A stretch of DNA of 64,000 nt from DATDAH01 sp963725155. Lineage in GTDB: Bacteria; Actinomycetota; Acidimicrobiia; Acidimicrobiales; DATDAH01. This document shows positions 1 to 9,018 of this stretch, in pieces. The stretch covers positions 86,623 to 150,622 of the forward strand of contig CAVRXU010000009.1 of NCBI GenBank assembly GCA_963725155.1. The letters run 5' to 3'. How positions within the stretch are numbered: the first letter of the stretch is position 1; the number at the start of each line of letters is the position of its first letter. A program made the position numbers and the translations under genes. The notes under the pieces were generated by a model. It did not search any database. It saw only the letters and a program-made list of their open reading frames with translations, and was not told where the DNA came from.

Positions 1-50
1 GGCGTCCAAGTAGGGTCCGGGACGCCCTGGCAAGACGCATCGGGGGAGGG

Positions 51-352
51 CGCATCGATGGCCCAGGCCTGTCGTGTTCGTCGTTCGCCGGGTTCGTCCG
101 AACGACCCGGATCTACGTCTGTGTCGCTTTCCTGCCGCTCGTGGGGTTCCCCCATCCGCCCGAGGCCAGTGCCGCCAAGTCGACCGGAGCCTCGCCACCG
201 AGGACGTCTACGCCCTCTACGCGGGCGACGCCATGCGGGTGGCGGCCGCGGACCGAACCGCCACCTATGACCTACGGGTCGACAACGTCGTGGACGGCTA
301 CAACCCGCGGGTCGCCGAGGGCACCGAGCAGGACGACACCGCCCGGTTCCTG
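51..352 (+). pseudogene. Internally deleted, frameshifted copy of the secreted protein gene at 1158-2774
   Basis: This stretch is a decayed duplicate. Positions about 51-172 align with 1163-1285, the start and signal-peptide region of the downstream gene. Positions about 175-352 align with 2085-2255, its central domain, at high identity (the peptide ATEDVYALYAGDAMRV is shared). About 800 bp that lie between these blocks in the intact gene are missing, and the two blocks lie in different reading frames. After the shared gcccggttcctg the sequence diverges and the VapC gene begins on the other strand. No intact product can be made. The 1-50 stretch upstream holds nothing I can recognise. Confidence 0.8.
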
Positions 353-388
353 ATCAACCCCGGCAGGCGGTCCGTCGACAGCGCGGGC

Positions 389-820
389 CTAGGTGAAGGG
401 GTTCTGGATCCGAACCCCGGCCAGCACGGCGCCATCGGCCAGGTCCTCGGTGAGCAGGGTTTCGCACCCGGCGGTGGCCGCCGCCTGGACGATGAGCGTG
501 TCCCACAGGGACAGCTGATGCCGATCGGCGAGGGCGATGCCGGCAAAGACGGACTCCTTGTCAGCCCCGACGACGGGGAGGGCGGCCATGGCGGAGACGG
601 CCTGAAGAGCCAGCTCCGCCGACAGGGGCCGATCGAGCTTGCGGGTGACCGTCACATAGAACTCGGCCAGGACCTGGGTGCTGACCACCAAGGTCGGGTA
701 GTCGCCCCCACCGGCAATGACGGCCCGAGCCCGCTCCTGCTTGACGGGTTCGCCGTCGTCGAAGGCGTAGACGACGACGTTGGTGTCGAGGAAGGCGCTA
801 CCGCGCATGGAGGTCGTCAC
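389..820 (-). CDS. vapC: VapC-type PIN-domain ribonuclease toxin
   Basis: A PIN-domain endoribonuclease of about 143 residues, the usual VapC length. The N-terminus carries the first metal-binding acidic motif (AFLDTNVVVYAFDD), the middle has the conserved VLAEFY glutamate, and the C-terminal half has SLWDTLIVQAA and LLTEDL, the other PIN acidic residues. GTG at 820 is the preferred start, with a GGA five bases upstream. ATG at 808 is the alternative. Both overlap the end of the antitoxin gene (stop at 798-800), so the two are translationally coupled. A longer reading frame reaching 919 is only a shadow of the antitoxin gene. VapC toxins typically cut tRNA or rRNA, but the target here is unknown. 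Confidence 0.88.
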   Translation of the reverse strand: MTTSMRGSAFLDTNVVVYAFDDGEPVKQERARAVIAGGGDYPTLVVSTQVLAEFYVTVTRKLDRPLSAELALQAVSAMAALPVVGADKESVFAGIALADRHQLSLWDTLIVQAAATAGCETLLTEDLADGAVLAGVRIQNPFT

Positions 821-1031
821 GTGTCCATCGTCGCCCGCCGCGGCCGCTGCCGGCCGACGAGCGGCGCGACAGCTCGACGAGACGCTGCCGAGCATCGGAG
901 ACCTCGTCGCTGCCGGCATAGGCGCTGAGGTAGTCGCGCACCACTGCGTTGACCGACGTTCCCTCCCTGACGGCGCGGATTCGTGCTCGTTGCAAGAGAG
1001 CGGCGTCGATGGCCAGCGTCAAATTTGGCAC
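798..1031 (-). CDS. vapB: VapB-type ribbon-helix-helix antitoxin
   Basis: A 77-residue protein starting VPNLTLAIDAALLQRARIRA, a ribbon-helix-helix N-terminus with a DNA-binding beta strand followed by two helices (REGTSVNAVVRDYL). The C-terminus is Arg- and Ser-rich and would wrap the toxin. GTG at 1031 is chosen as start because upstream in-frame residues are not antitoxin-like and a -10-like element lies just upstream. It should neutralise the downstream PIN toxin and repress the operon. The pair sits between a broken and an intact copy of the same secreted-protein gene. Confidence 0.8.
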   Translation of the reverse strand: MPNLTLAIDAALLQRARIRAVREGTSVNAVVRDYLSAYAGSDEVSDARQRLVELSRRSSAGSGRGGRRWTRDDLHAR

Positions 1032-1044
1032 GGGATCAGTGTAA
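1029..1044 (-). promoter_or_regulatory. Probable leaderless promoter of vapBC
   Basis: On the minus strand the sequence reads TTACACTGATCCCGTG. The -10-like TACACT ends six bases before the GTG start, so transcription would begin at or next to the start codon and no Shine-Dalgarno would be needed. No -35 element is obvious. Leaderless mRNAs are common in actinobacteria. Confidence 0.4.
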
Positions 1045-1157
1045 CACGGGATCCGTGGAACGCTCCTACGACATCTCGCCACTGGCCTCCGGCATCATCA
1101 AGCGTGCGGTAGCCGCTCCTGGGCTCCATTCGGCCGAGCGCCGTCCGATGGTGACCG

Positions 1158-2774
1158 ATGAAGCATCGGATGGCCGGAGCCCGCCGCGTTGGTCGTTCGC
1201 CGGGGCTGGCCCGCACGACCGGGATCTACGTCTGCCTCGCCCTCGTGCCGCTCGTCGCCTTCACCCACCCGCCCGCCGCCGGCGCCACCGGCAACGTGGT
1301 GGTGATCGATCGGGCCGTCGGGACGGGCTCCGACGACGCCGAGCAGCGAGTGCGCCGGGGGACGATGGCCCTGACCAGCTCCGACATGGAGCTCAGCACG
1401 GACGGCAGCACCGTGCAGGCGATCGGGCTCCGCTTCACCGACATCGTTGTCCCCCCCGACGCCGCCATCACCGCGGCCTGGGTCCAGTTCCGGGTCGACG
1501 AGGTCTCGACCGGCGCCGCCTCGCTCACCATCGCCGGCCAGGCCGCCGACAACGCGCCGACCTTCACCGGCGGGCACGCCGATGTCTCCTCCCGGGCCCG
1601 CACCACCGCCACCGTGCACTGGGCCCCGCCGCCCTGGCGCAACGTCCACGCCGCCGGCACCCGCCAGCGCACCCCGGACCTCGCCACCGTGATCGACGAG
1701 ATCGTGAGCCGGCCGGGATGGGCCCCGGGCAACGCGCTGGCGCTGGTCATCAGGGGCACAGGGCGGCGCACCGCCGAGGCCTTCGAGGGCACCGGCGGCC
1801 CGGTCCTGCACCTCGAGTACGCCGCCAGCGGAGCGCAACCACCGGACGGGACGCCGTCGTTCACGAGCCGGAACGACGCCCTCGCCCGCCCCAACCTCGT
1901 GACCGCGCCCGGCCTCTGGACCACCTCCTACACCCAGCGCCGGCCGGCGACGGCGACCACCTATGACCTCCGTTCGTTCGTCTCGACCGCGTACCCGGCC
2001 TCGACGCTCTACGCCACCAGCTTCGGGAGCAGCAGCGCCGCCGTTGATCTCGTCACCGTGGGCGGGACCGTCCTCGGCCAGGTCGACCGGAACATGGCCA
2101 CCGAGGACGTCTACGCCCTCTACGCCGGCGACGCCATGCGGGTGGCCACCGCGGACCGAACCGCCACCTATGACCTGCGGGTCGACAACGTCGTGGACGG
2201 CTACAACCCGCGGGTCGCCGAGGGCACCGAGCAGGACAACACCGCCCGGTTCCTGCTCGACGGCGCCTACATGACCTACATCCGCGACAACGCCGTCGAA
2301 GACGACAACCTCATGAGCGGCACGATCCGGGACAGCCTCTTCGACGGCGTGTTCAACCTGCTGTCGGCCAAGCCCAGTACCTCCCGCACCTACTCCAACA
2401 CCAGCATGGTCGTGACCATCGACGGCGTCATCGCCCGCCTCCAGGCTCTGCCCGACGCCAGCGCGGCCGACGGGACCGCCCACAACAAGGTCTTCAAGTG
2501 GGCCGAGGAGCTGGCCGGCTCCGTGGTCGTCCGCGACAGCATCTTCTACCTCGAGGAAGTGCCGGAAGGCAGCTCCAGCAACATGCCGTTCCCCAGCGGC
2601 ACCTACCAGAACGTCAGGGTCGTGCTCGGCCCCGGCTTCGACGGCGACCGCGACGGCGACGTCACCGACCTGGACTATCCCGCCGCCCTTCCCGCGGGCG
2701 TCACCCAGTCACGCGACATCTCGATCTTCACCGCCGCCCGCGACACGTGGCTGGCGGCCCACGGCTACAACTGA
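1158..2774 (+). CDS. Secreted protein with N-terminal beta-sandwich and C-terminal beta-helix-like region, function unknown
   Basis: A 538-residue exported protein. Residues about 15-43 form an Arg-rich n-region, a hydrophobic stretch (IYVCLALVPLVAF) and an Ala-x-Ala-type cleavage site near PPAAGA. Residues 50-220 look like the beta-sandwich found in secreted actinobacterial proteins (AAWVQFRVDEVSTGAASLTI, with a downstream LHLEY strand). Residues 290-530 contain many short strands and phrases such as VDNVVDGYNPRVAEG and DNLMSGTIRDSLFDGVFN, suggestive of a right-handed beta-helix. The last 60 residues include GFDGDRDGDVTDLD, a possible calcium-binding loop. No catalytic motif is evident. A surface or matrix role is plausible but unproven. 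A degenerate partial copy lies at 51-352. The nearby ATG at 1173 is an alternative start. Confidence 0.75.
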   Translation: MKHRMAGARRVGRSPGLARTTGIYVCLALVPLVAFTHPPAAGATGNVVVIDRAVGTGSDDAEQRVRRGTMALTSSDMELSTDGSTVQAIGLRFTDIVVPPDAAITAAWVQFRVDEVSTGAASLTIAGQAADNAPTFTGGHADVSSRARTTATVHWAPPPWRNVHAAGTRQRTPDLATVIDEIVSRPGWAPGNALALVIRGTGRRTAEAFEGTGGPVLHLEYAASGAQPPDGTPSFTSRNDALARPNLVTAPGLWTTSYTQRRPATATTYDLRSFVSTAYPASTLYATSFGSSSAAVDLVTVGGTVLGQVDRNMATEDVYALYAGDAMRVATADRTATYDLRVDNVVDGYNPRVAEGTEQDNTARFLLDGAYMTYIRDNAVEDDNLMSGTIRDSLFDGVFNLLSAKPSTSRTYSNTSMVVTIDGVIARLQALPDASAADGTAHNKVFKWAEELAGSVVVRDSIFYLEEVPEGSSSNMPFPSGTYQNVRVVLGPGFDGDRDGDVTDLDYPAALPAGVTQSRDISIFTAARDTWLAAHGYN

Positions 2775-2825
2775 TCAGGGGGCACCGGGCGGGCGGGCAG
2801 CCGCACCGCGGCTACCGCACGCGGT

Positions 2826-4388
2826 TCACGCCGTGCCCAGCCGCTCGAGCAGGTGATCACCGACGCGGAGCGCGTTGGCCATGGCGGTCAGGGCCGGGTT
2901 CACCGCGCCGATGCTGGGGAAGCAGCTCGTGTCGACGACGTAGAGGTTGTCCAGCTCGTGCGCCTTGCACTGGAGGTCCAGCACCGACGTTGCCGGGTCC
3001 GCGCCGAACCGACAGGTGCCCGCCTGGTGGGCGACGCCGGCCACGGGGATGGCGGTCTTCAGGTAGGCATGCCGAGGGATCAGGTGGTCCGGGTGCATGC
3101 CCAGGTGACCGAGCATCGACTTGAGCTGCCGGTAGAGGCGGGTGCTCGCCTCCTTGTTGCCGACCTCGTAGCTGAGCTTGATGCTGCCGTCGCGCTCGAG
3201 GGTCACGCGATTCTCGGGCTGCGGTAGATCCTCGGTGGAGAGCCAGAAGTCGACGGCGTGGCTGGCGATGTCGCTGAGCACGCGGGTGGGCGCCAGCTTC
3301 GTCTCGATCGGCTTCTCGCCTCGGTACATCTCCTCGGTCGACTTGCCGACCATCTGGATGTTGCCCATCGGGTACGCGAAGTCGTCGGTGCCGAAGTAGA
3401 AGTCGTTGACGCCGAGGGTCTTCTGGAAGACCGTCGGGTTCGGCTCGTGGGACAGGGCGAGCACCGCCTGGCTGTTGTGGAACATGTAGTTGCGCCCCAC
3501 CTGGTCGGACCCGTTGGCGAGGCCGTCGGGGTGCCGGTCGTTGGCTGACGCCAGGAGCAGCTTGGCCGTGTTGGCGGCCCCGCACGAGACGACCACCACA
3601 TTCGCGGTGAGGATCTCGCGCTCGCCCCCGTGGTCCACCTCCACCTCCGTGACGACGGTGCCGGCGGGATTGGTGCCCAGTCGCACCACGGTCGCGTTGG
3701 TCAGCATCGTGACGTTCGGGTGCTGGAGCGCGGGGCGAACGCCGTGGACCTCGGCGTCAGACTTGGCGTGCAGCGGGCAGGGGAACCCGTCACAGAACCC
3801 GCAGCGCACGCACGTGCTGTCGGGCCGGTTCGATTCGTCGAGCATCACGCCGCACGGGGCGTGGAACGGGTGGTAGCCGGCGGCCGCGAGGTCGTCGGAG
3901 AGCTGTTGGATCCGGGGCTCGTGCGACAGCGCCGGGTACGGGTAGGGCCCACTCGAGGATGGCTCGGTCGGATCCTCGCCCCGGACGCCGTGCACGTCGT
4001 AGTGCTGCTCGGCGAGGGTGTAGTAGGGCTCCATCTCGTCGTACGAGATCGGCCAAGCGGGCGAGATCCCGCCGTGGTGGCGCAACTCGCCGAAATCCTC
4101 GCGGCGAAGGCGGTACAGCGCCGCGCCGTACAGCTTGGTGGCGCCGCCGACGAAGTAGTGGACCTGCGGCTGGAACGCCTTGCCCTTGGCATCGTGCCAG
4201 GTGTCGGGCGAGATGTAGCGGCTGTCGACGAACACCTCCTGGGCCGACCAGTTCTGTGGCTCGCGCGGCAGCCAGTCGCCCCGCTCGAGCAGGAGGATCC
4301 GCTGGCCCGACGGCGCGAGGTGCCGGGCGAGGGTGCCGCCACCGGCCCCGGTGCCGATGATGATGACGTCGTAGTCGCTGTCGCTCAT
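2826..4388 (-). CDS. GMC-family FAD-dependent oxidoreductase
   Basis: A glucose-methanol-choline oxidoreductase of 520 residues. The N-terminal Rossmann motif VIIIGTGAGGGTLARHL binds FAD, and the next strand ends in LLLERGDW. The C-terminal family signature is present (VVDTSCFPSIGAVNPALTAM), with VAHQAGTCRFG supplying the likely active-site His and GAVNPA the Asn. A cysteine cluster (CVRCGFCDGFPC) near residue 190 is a feature of one GMC subgroup. Substrates are alcohols or sugars, oxidised at a hydroxyl group. The start ATG overlaps the stop of the GH15 gene upstream (ATGA), so it is the last gene of the ndh-zwf-GH15-GMC operon. This context favours a sugar or sugar-derived alcohol, but the substrate cannot be read from the sequence. 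No signal peptide is seen. Confidence 0.9.
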   Translation of the reverse strand: MSDSDYDVIIIGTGAGGGTLARHLAPSGQRILLLERGDWLPREPQNWSAQEVFVDSRYISPDTWHDAKGKAFQPQVHYFVGGATKLYGAALYRLRREDFGELRHHGGISPAWPISYDEMEPYYTLAEQHYDVHGVRGEDPTEPSSSGPYPYPALSHEPRIQQLSDDLAAAGYHPFHAPCGVMLDESNRPDSTCVRCGFCDGFPCPLHAKSDAEVHGVRPALQHPNVTMLTNATVVRLGTNPAGTVVTEVEVDHGGEREILTANVVVVSCGAANTAKLLLASANDRHPDGLANGSDQVGRNYMFHNSQAVLALSHEPNPTVFQKTLGVNDFYFGTDDFAYPMGNIQMVGKSTEEMYRGEKPIETKLAPTRVLSDIASHAVDFWLSTEDLPQPENRVTLERDGSIKLSYEVGNKEASTRLYRQLKSMLGHLGMHPDHLIPRHAYLKTAIPVAGVAHQAGTCRFGADPATSVLDLQCKAHELDNLYVVDTSCFPSIGAVNPALTAMANALRVGDHLLERLGTA

Positions 4389-6235
4389 GTGAGCTCCTCC
4401 ATGCGCTCCTGCACGATGATCCGGGCCGCGGCCTCGATGAGCGCCAGGTGCGAGAACGCCTGCGGGAAGTTGCCGAGGTGGTGCGCCGTGTCGGCGTCGA
4501 ACTCCTCCGCGTAGAGCTCGAGGGGCGAGGCCACCCGCAGGAGGCGCTCCATCATGTCGCGGGCGCGCTGCGGCTCCCCGATGATCGCCAGGGCCGACAC
4601 CAGCCAGAACGAGCAGATGAGGAAGGTCCCCTCCTTTCCGCTCAGGCCGTCGTCGGTCTCATCGGTGCGGTAGCGGAGGACGAACCCGTGGTCGGACAGC
4701 TCGTCAGCGATGGCCAGGACGCTCTTGTGCAGCCGCTCGTCGTCGCCGGGCAGGAACCCGAAGAGCGCCGCCAGCAGCGTCGACGCGTCGAGGGCGTCGG
4801 TGTCGTAGTGCTGGCGCAGGACGCCCCGGTCGTCGACGCCGTGGGCGAGGACGTCGGCCTTGATCTCATCGGCGACGCCCTGCCAGGTCGCCGCCAGGTC
4901 GGCGTCGCCGCGGATCTCGCCCAGCTTGGCGGCGCGGTCGAGCGCCACCCAGCACATGAGCTTCGACGACACGTAGTGCTGCGGCTTGCCCCGCGCCTCC
5001 CAGATGCCCTGATCCGGTTCTCTCCACACCTCCATGGCGCAGGCGGCCTGCGACTGGACGATCGGCCACAGCCCCCTGGGCAGGCGAGCGCTGCGCCTCG
5101 TGTGGAGCAGGATCGAGTCGAGGACGGCGCCGAACACGTCGTTCTGCCGCTGGTCGAACGCCCCGTTGCCGACGCGCACGGGCCGGGCCCCCCGATAGCC
5201 CGTGAGGTCGTCGAGAGTGGTCTCGGCCAGGTTCCGCCGGCCGTCGATGCCGTACATGATCTGGAGCGCGCCGTTGTCATTGGGCTCGAGGTCGGCGACG
5301 AACTGCATGAACTCGTCGGCCTCCCAGTCGAGGTCGAGGTAGTGCAGCGCCTGGAGCGTGAACGTCGCGTCCCGCATCCACGTGAAGCGGTAGTCCCAGT
5401 TGCGCTCGCCTCCGGGGGTCTCGGGCAATGACGTGGTGAGCGCGGCGACCGTCGCCCCCGTGGGCATGTAGGTCAAGCCCTTGATCGCCAGCGCCGACCG
5501 CTCGATGGCCTGTCGGTAGGGGTGGTCGGGGATGCGCGCCCGCGCCAGCCAGGCTCGCCAGAACCGGGTCGTGGCGGCCAAGCGGTCGCTCGCCTCCTCG
5601 ACGTCGGTCGGCGCCGCGAGGCCCCCGGCCCACGAGAGCGCGCAGTACACGCGGTCGCCCGCCCGGAGGACGTGACGGGCCCGCGCTCGTCCCCCCTCGA
5701 TGCCGAGGGCCAGGTCGGTCTGCAGCCTGATGGTCTGACCCGAGCCGCTGGCGTCGGCGCTGTGACGGCTCCCGTCCACGAGCGTCCACTCGGCGGGTAC
5801 CCGGCCGTAGTCGAACACCGGCTCGCACACGAGCTCGATCTCCACCTCACCCTCGATGCACTCGGCCGTCCGCACCAGCATGTGGTCGGCATCGTCGTCC
5901 GCCGGCGGTCGGGTGTGCGGCGTGACCTCGTCCTCCCCCTCGTGCGGCCCCAGGGTGAGCGCGTCACGGACGACGACCCAGCCACCCTTCGTGTGCCACG
6001 TCGTGATGAGGACGTTGGTGCCGGGCTCGTAGGCCCGCGCCGTCGGGACGTTGATCCCGAACGGCCCCAGTCGGAAGTACCCCGCCTCGCGGTCGAGCAG
6101 GGTGGCGAAGATGCTGGACGCGTCGAAGCGCGGCACGCACAGCCAGCCGACAGCACCGTCGGGGGCGATCAGCGCGCCCGTGTGGCAGTCGGACAGGAAC
6201 GCGTAGTGCTCGATCGGCGGGAAGGGAGACGCCAT
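4385..6235 (-). CDS. Glycoside hydrolase family 15 protein (glucoamylase/trehalase type)
   Basis: About 616 residues from ATG 6235. The N-terminal beta-sandwich starts PIEHYAFLSDCHTGALIAPD, typical of actinobacterial GH15 enzymes that include trehalases. The (alpha/alpha)6 barrel carries GGERNWDYRFTWMRDATFTL, the general-acid region DQGIWEARGKPQHYVSSKL and the C-terminal catalytic-base region YAEEFDADTAHHLGNFPQAF. It probably releases glucose from alpha-glucosides or trehalose in the cytoplasm, as no export signal is present. An upstream in-frame start at 6292 would overlap zwf by 16 bp and adds a low-complexity leader, so 6235 is preferred. It lies between zwf and the GMC gene, which fits feeding glucose into oxidative sugar metabolism. 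Confidence 0.88.
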   Translation of the reverse strand: MASPFPPIEHYAFLSDCHTGALIAPDGAVGWLCVPRFDASSIFATLLDREAGYFRLGPFGINVPTARAYEPGTNVLITTWHTKGGWVVVRDALTLGPHEGEDEVTPHTRPPADDDADHMLVRTAECIEGEVEIELVCEPVFDYGRVPAEWTLVDGSRHSADASGSGQTIRLQTDLALGIEGGRARARHVLRAGDRVYCALSWAGGLAAPTDVEEASDRLAATTRFWRAWLARARIPDHPYRQAIERSALAIKGLTYMPTGATVAALTTSLPETPGGERNWDYRFTWMRDATFTLQALHYLDLDWEADEFMQFVADLEPNDNGALQIMYGIDGRRNLAETTLDDLTGYRGARPVRVGNGAFDQRQNDVFGAVLDSILLHTRRSARLPRGLWPIVQSQAACAMEVWREPDQGIWEARGKPQHYVSSKLMCWVALDRAAKLGEIRGDADLAATWQGVADEIKADVLAHGVDDRGVLRQHYDTDALDASTLLAALFGFLPGDDERLHKSVLAIADELSDHGFVLRYRTDETDDGLSGKEGTFLICSFWLVSALAIIGEPQRARDMMERLLRVASPLELYAEEFDADTAHHLGNFPQAFSHLALIEAAARIIVQERMEELT

Positions 6236-6276
6236 CGCCGCGCTCTGCTCGCGCGGCGCCGGGGCGGCGGAGCTGC

Positions 6277-7692
6277 TCACGACGCCAACCATGGCGTGTG
6301 CCAGCGCCCGTGGCCGGCGACGATGTCGTCGCCGGCCGATGGCCCCCAGGATCCCTGCGCGTAGCTGTGCACCGGAGGTGGCGCATCGAGGAGCGGCTGC
6401 ATGATCCGCCAGGTCTCCTCGACGACGTCCTGGCGGGTGAACCGCGTGCTCAGCCCGACCATCGCCGCGTGGAGCAGCACCTCGTACGGCGTCTCGCCCT
6501 CGCCCCCCTCTTCGGAGAACTCCATGTCGAGATGGATCGTCTCGGGCCGCATCGAGCCCGCTCGCCGGGCGTCGAGGAGGAGGCGGACGCCCGTCGTGGG
6601 ATCGAGCTTGATGACGAGCTGGTCGGGGTCCGGGTTGTGGTCGGTCAGGGCGAACCCCAGCTTGGGTGGACGGTCGAAGACGAGCCTGACCTCGGTCTGG
6701 GTCGCCGACAGGTGCTTCCCGGTGCGGATGAAGAAGGGAACGCCCGACCAGCGCCAGTTGTCGATGTCGAGCCGGAGGGCGGCGTACGTCTCGGTCGTCG
6801 AGTCGGCGGCGACGCCATCGGTGTCGAGGTAGCCCTCGTACTGGCCGCGCACGTAGTGCGCGGGGTCGGCGGTCTTGACGGCACGGAAGACCGCGAGCTG
6901 CGCGTCCTTGATCGTCTCGGGGTCGCCCCCTGCGGGGGCCTCCATGGCCGTGGCCGCGACCACCTGCATGATGTGGTTGACCACGACGTCACGCAGCGCG
7001 CCGACCGGGTCGTAGAAGTGACCCCGGTCCTCCACCCCGAAGCTCTCGGCCATGGTGATCTGCACGCAGGCGAGGCTGTTCCGGTTCCAGACCGGCTCCA
7101 GCATCGTGTTGGCGAAGCGGAGGTAGAGGAGCTCCTCGAGGCCCATCTTCCCGAGGAAGTGATCGATCCGGTAGATCTGGGACTCGTCGAGGTACTGGTG
7201 GAGCTCGGCCGCCAGCGCGCTGGCCGAGCTCTGGTCGTGACCGAAGGGCTTCTCGACGACCACACGGGCCTGCGCGGTGAGGCCGGCCGTGGCCAGGCCC
7301 TTGACGACCGTGCCGAAGAGGAAGGGCGGGACCTCCAGGTAGAAGACCGGGTGCTCCGCACCCTTGGTGGCGATGGCGACCTGCTCGAAGGTGGCCTCGT
7401 CGGCAAAGTCGCCCCGCACGTAGGAGAGCCGTGCCGCGAACCGGTCGAACACCTCAGGGTCGAGGACCTCCCCGGTTGCGACGATCGCGTCCCGGGCCCG
7501 CTCGCGGAGCTGGTCCTCGGTCACGTCATCGACCGCGACCCCGACGATGGGGCACGTCAGGAGCCCGCGGGCCTCGAGCCGGTACAGCGACCGGAAGGTC
7601 ATCACGCGGGCGAGGTCTCCCGTGATCCCGAAGATCACGAAGACATCGGCCGGGTGAGCTGACGCGCTCCCCGGACTGTTGGGCGTTGGCAT
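6277..7692 (-). CDS. zwf: Glucose-6-phosphate 1-dehydrogenase
   Basis: A 471-residue G6PD, first enzyme of the oxidative pentose phosphate pathway, making NADPH. The N-terminal nucleotide-binding motif is FGITGDLARVMTF, a variant of the usual GASGDLAKK. The catalytic signature RIDHFLGKMG near residue 165 carries the Asp-His pair and the substrate lysine. VVEKPFGHD and FIRTGKHL are further family motifs. The ATG at 7692 follows AGGAG by seven bases. The ndh stop is only 17 bp upstream, so the two are co-transcribed. The variant coenzyme loop may affect the NAD/NADP preference. Confidence 0.93.
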   Translation of the reverse strand: MPTPNSPGSASAHPADVFVIFGITGDLARVMTFRSLYRLEARGLLTCPIVGVAVDDVTEDQLRERARDAIVATGEVLDPEVFDRFAARLSYVRGDFADEATFEQVAIATKGAEHPVFYLEVPPFLFGTVVKGLATAGLTAQARVVVEKPFGHDQSSASALAAELHQYLDESQIYRIDHFLGKMGLEELLYLRFANTMLEPVWNRNSLACVQITMAESFGVEDRGHFYDPVGALRDVVVNHIMQVVAATAMEAPAGGDPETIKDAQLAVFRAVKTADPAHYVRGQYEGYLDTDGVAADSTTETYAALRLDIDNWRWSGVPFFIRTGKHLSATQTEVRLVFDRPPKLGFALTDHNPDPDQLVIKLDPTTGVRLLLDARRAGSMRPETIHLDMEFSEEGGEGETPYEVLLHAAMVGLSTRFTRQDVVEETWRIMQPLLDAPPPVHSYAQGSWGPSAGDDIVAGHGRWHTPWLAS

Positions 7693-7709
7693 GGCTTGGC
7701 TCCTCTCGC

Positions 7710-9018
7710 TCAGTCCTCGTCCGTCTTCACCGTGATGCGACCAGGACGCTCGTGGGTGAACCCCGCCCACGTCCAGTCCACGAGTGCCTTGGCCCGGTCT
7801 TCACCGGTGGACAGCAGGGCGAGGTGGACCGCGCCCCACGCCAGCGCCGCGGTCTTGCCCTTGATCATCCGTCCCCCGTGCGTCTGGATCACCGCCGTGC
7901 CGCGACCGATGGTCGCCATCGTGCCCTTGTCGTCGTAGCGGAACGGCTGAGTGGCCTTGCCCTCCACGCACCTGCGCGATGTTCTCGCCGGCCTGCTCGC
8001 CGGCCTGCAGCGCGACCGAGCCGAGCTGCGGTAGGACCGTGTCCGTCTTGGTGTCGGTGATCCACGCGATGTCGCCGACCGTGAACACCTCGGGATGGCC
8101 GGCGACACTGAGATCAGGTTGGGCCGGGAGGCGATGGCCGTGTTCCAGCTCGACGCCGAGCGTCTCGACCACCGGGCTCGCTCGCAGGCCGGCGCCCCAG
8201 ACCAGGGTGTGCGCGTCGAGCACGGTCCCCGACTTGAGCGTGACGCGGGTCGGCTCGACGGAGGCGACCACCTCGCCGAGCAGCACTTCGACGCCGCGCT
8301 TCTCGAGCTGGCGCTGCGTGTAGGCGCGGATGTCGGACTTGAACATCGACATGAGCGCCGGGCCGGCCTCCACGAGGACGATCCGGGCCTTGTCCGTGGC
8401 CATGCCCGGGTAGTCCTGGGTGAAGTTGCTGTGGTACAGCTCGGCAAGGGCGCCGGCGCTCTCGATCCCCGTGGGTCCGCCCCCGACGACGACCACGTTG
8501 AGGGCGCCGTCCTCCACCAGGGCGGGGTCCTTGTCGGCGGCCTCCCAGCGCTCGAGCACGTGGTCCTTGAGGCGCACCGCGTCGGCCAGGGTGTACATCG
8601 GAAAGCCGTGCCGGCCTGCGCTGTCGACACCGAAGAACTCGACCTTCGCACCGAGCGCCAGGACCAGGTAGTCATAGGACAGTGGCGCCATGTCCGTGAA
8701 CCGCACCTCGCGCCGGCCGAGATCGATCCCGCCGACGTCGGCCATGTGGACCGTGACATTCGGCTGGTCGTGGAACAGATCGCGCAGCGGGTGCCCGACC
8801 GCGGAGGGTTCGAGCAGGTCGGTGGCGACCTGGTAGAGGAGCGGCTGGAACGTGTGGTAGTCGTGCTTGTCGACCAGCGTGATGTCCACGTCAGCGTGCT
8901 TCAGCTTCCGAGCGGCACCGATGCCCCCGAAGCCCCCACCGAGGATGAGCACGGCCGGACGCTGGCTGTCCTGGTGTCCGTTGGTCGCCTCGCGGCTGCT
9001 GGGTGACGCCATCGCCAT
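7710..9018 (-). pseudogene. ndh: Type II NADH dehydrogenase gene interrupted by a one-base frameshift
   Basis: The reading frame encodes an FAD-dependent NADH:quinone oxidoreductase (Ndh-2) of about 435 residues when restored. The N-terminal FAD motif is LILGGGFGGIGAARKL, the second dinucleotide motif for NADH is VVVVGGGPTGIESAGAL, and VFTVGDIAW is the C-terminal FAD contact. The frame breaks near 7974. The first frame runs to ENIAQ, and the family sequence then continues one frame over as VEGKATQPFRYDDKGTMATI to the stop at 7710. Removing one C (making GCGAGG from GCGCAGG) restores ENIARCVEGK, close to family consensus. The remaining sequence shows no other decay, so a sequencing error or a very recent mutation is likely. 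ATG at 9018 follows AGGAG by seven bases. The gene leads the ndh-zwf-GH15-GMC operon. Confidence 0.88.

Noticed and set aside
1098..2483. Long open frame (461 codons) antisense to the secreted protein gene
   Set aside because: It is Gly/Val/Arg-rich with no recognisable motif and is a product of high GC third-position bias opposite a real gene. The same applies to long antisense frames at 15019-16857, 50764-52554 and 53915-55744.
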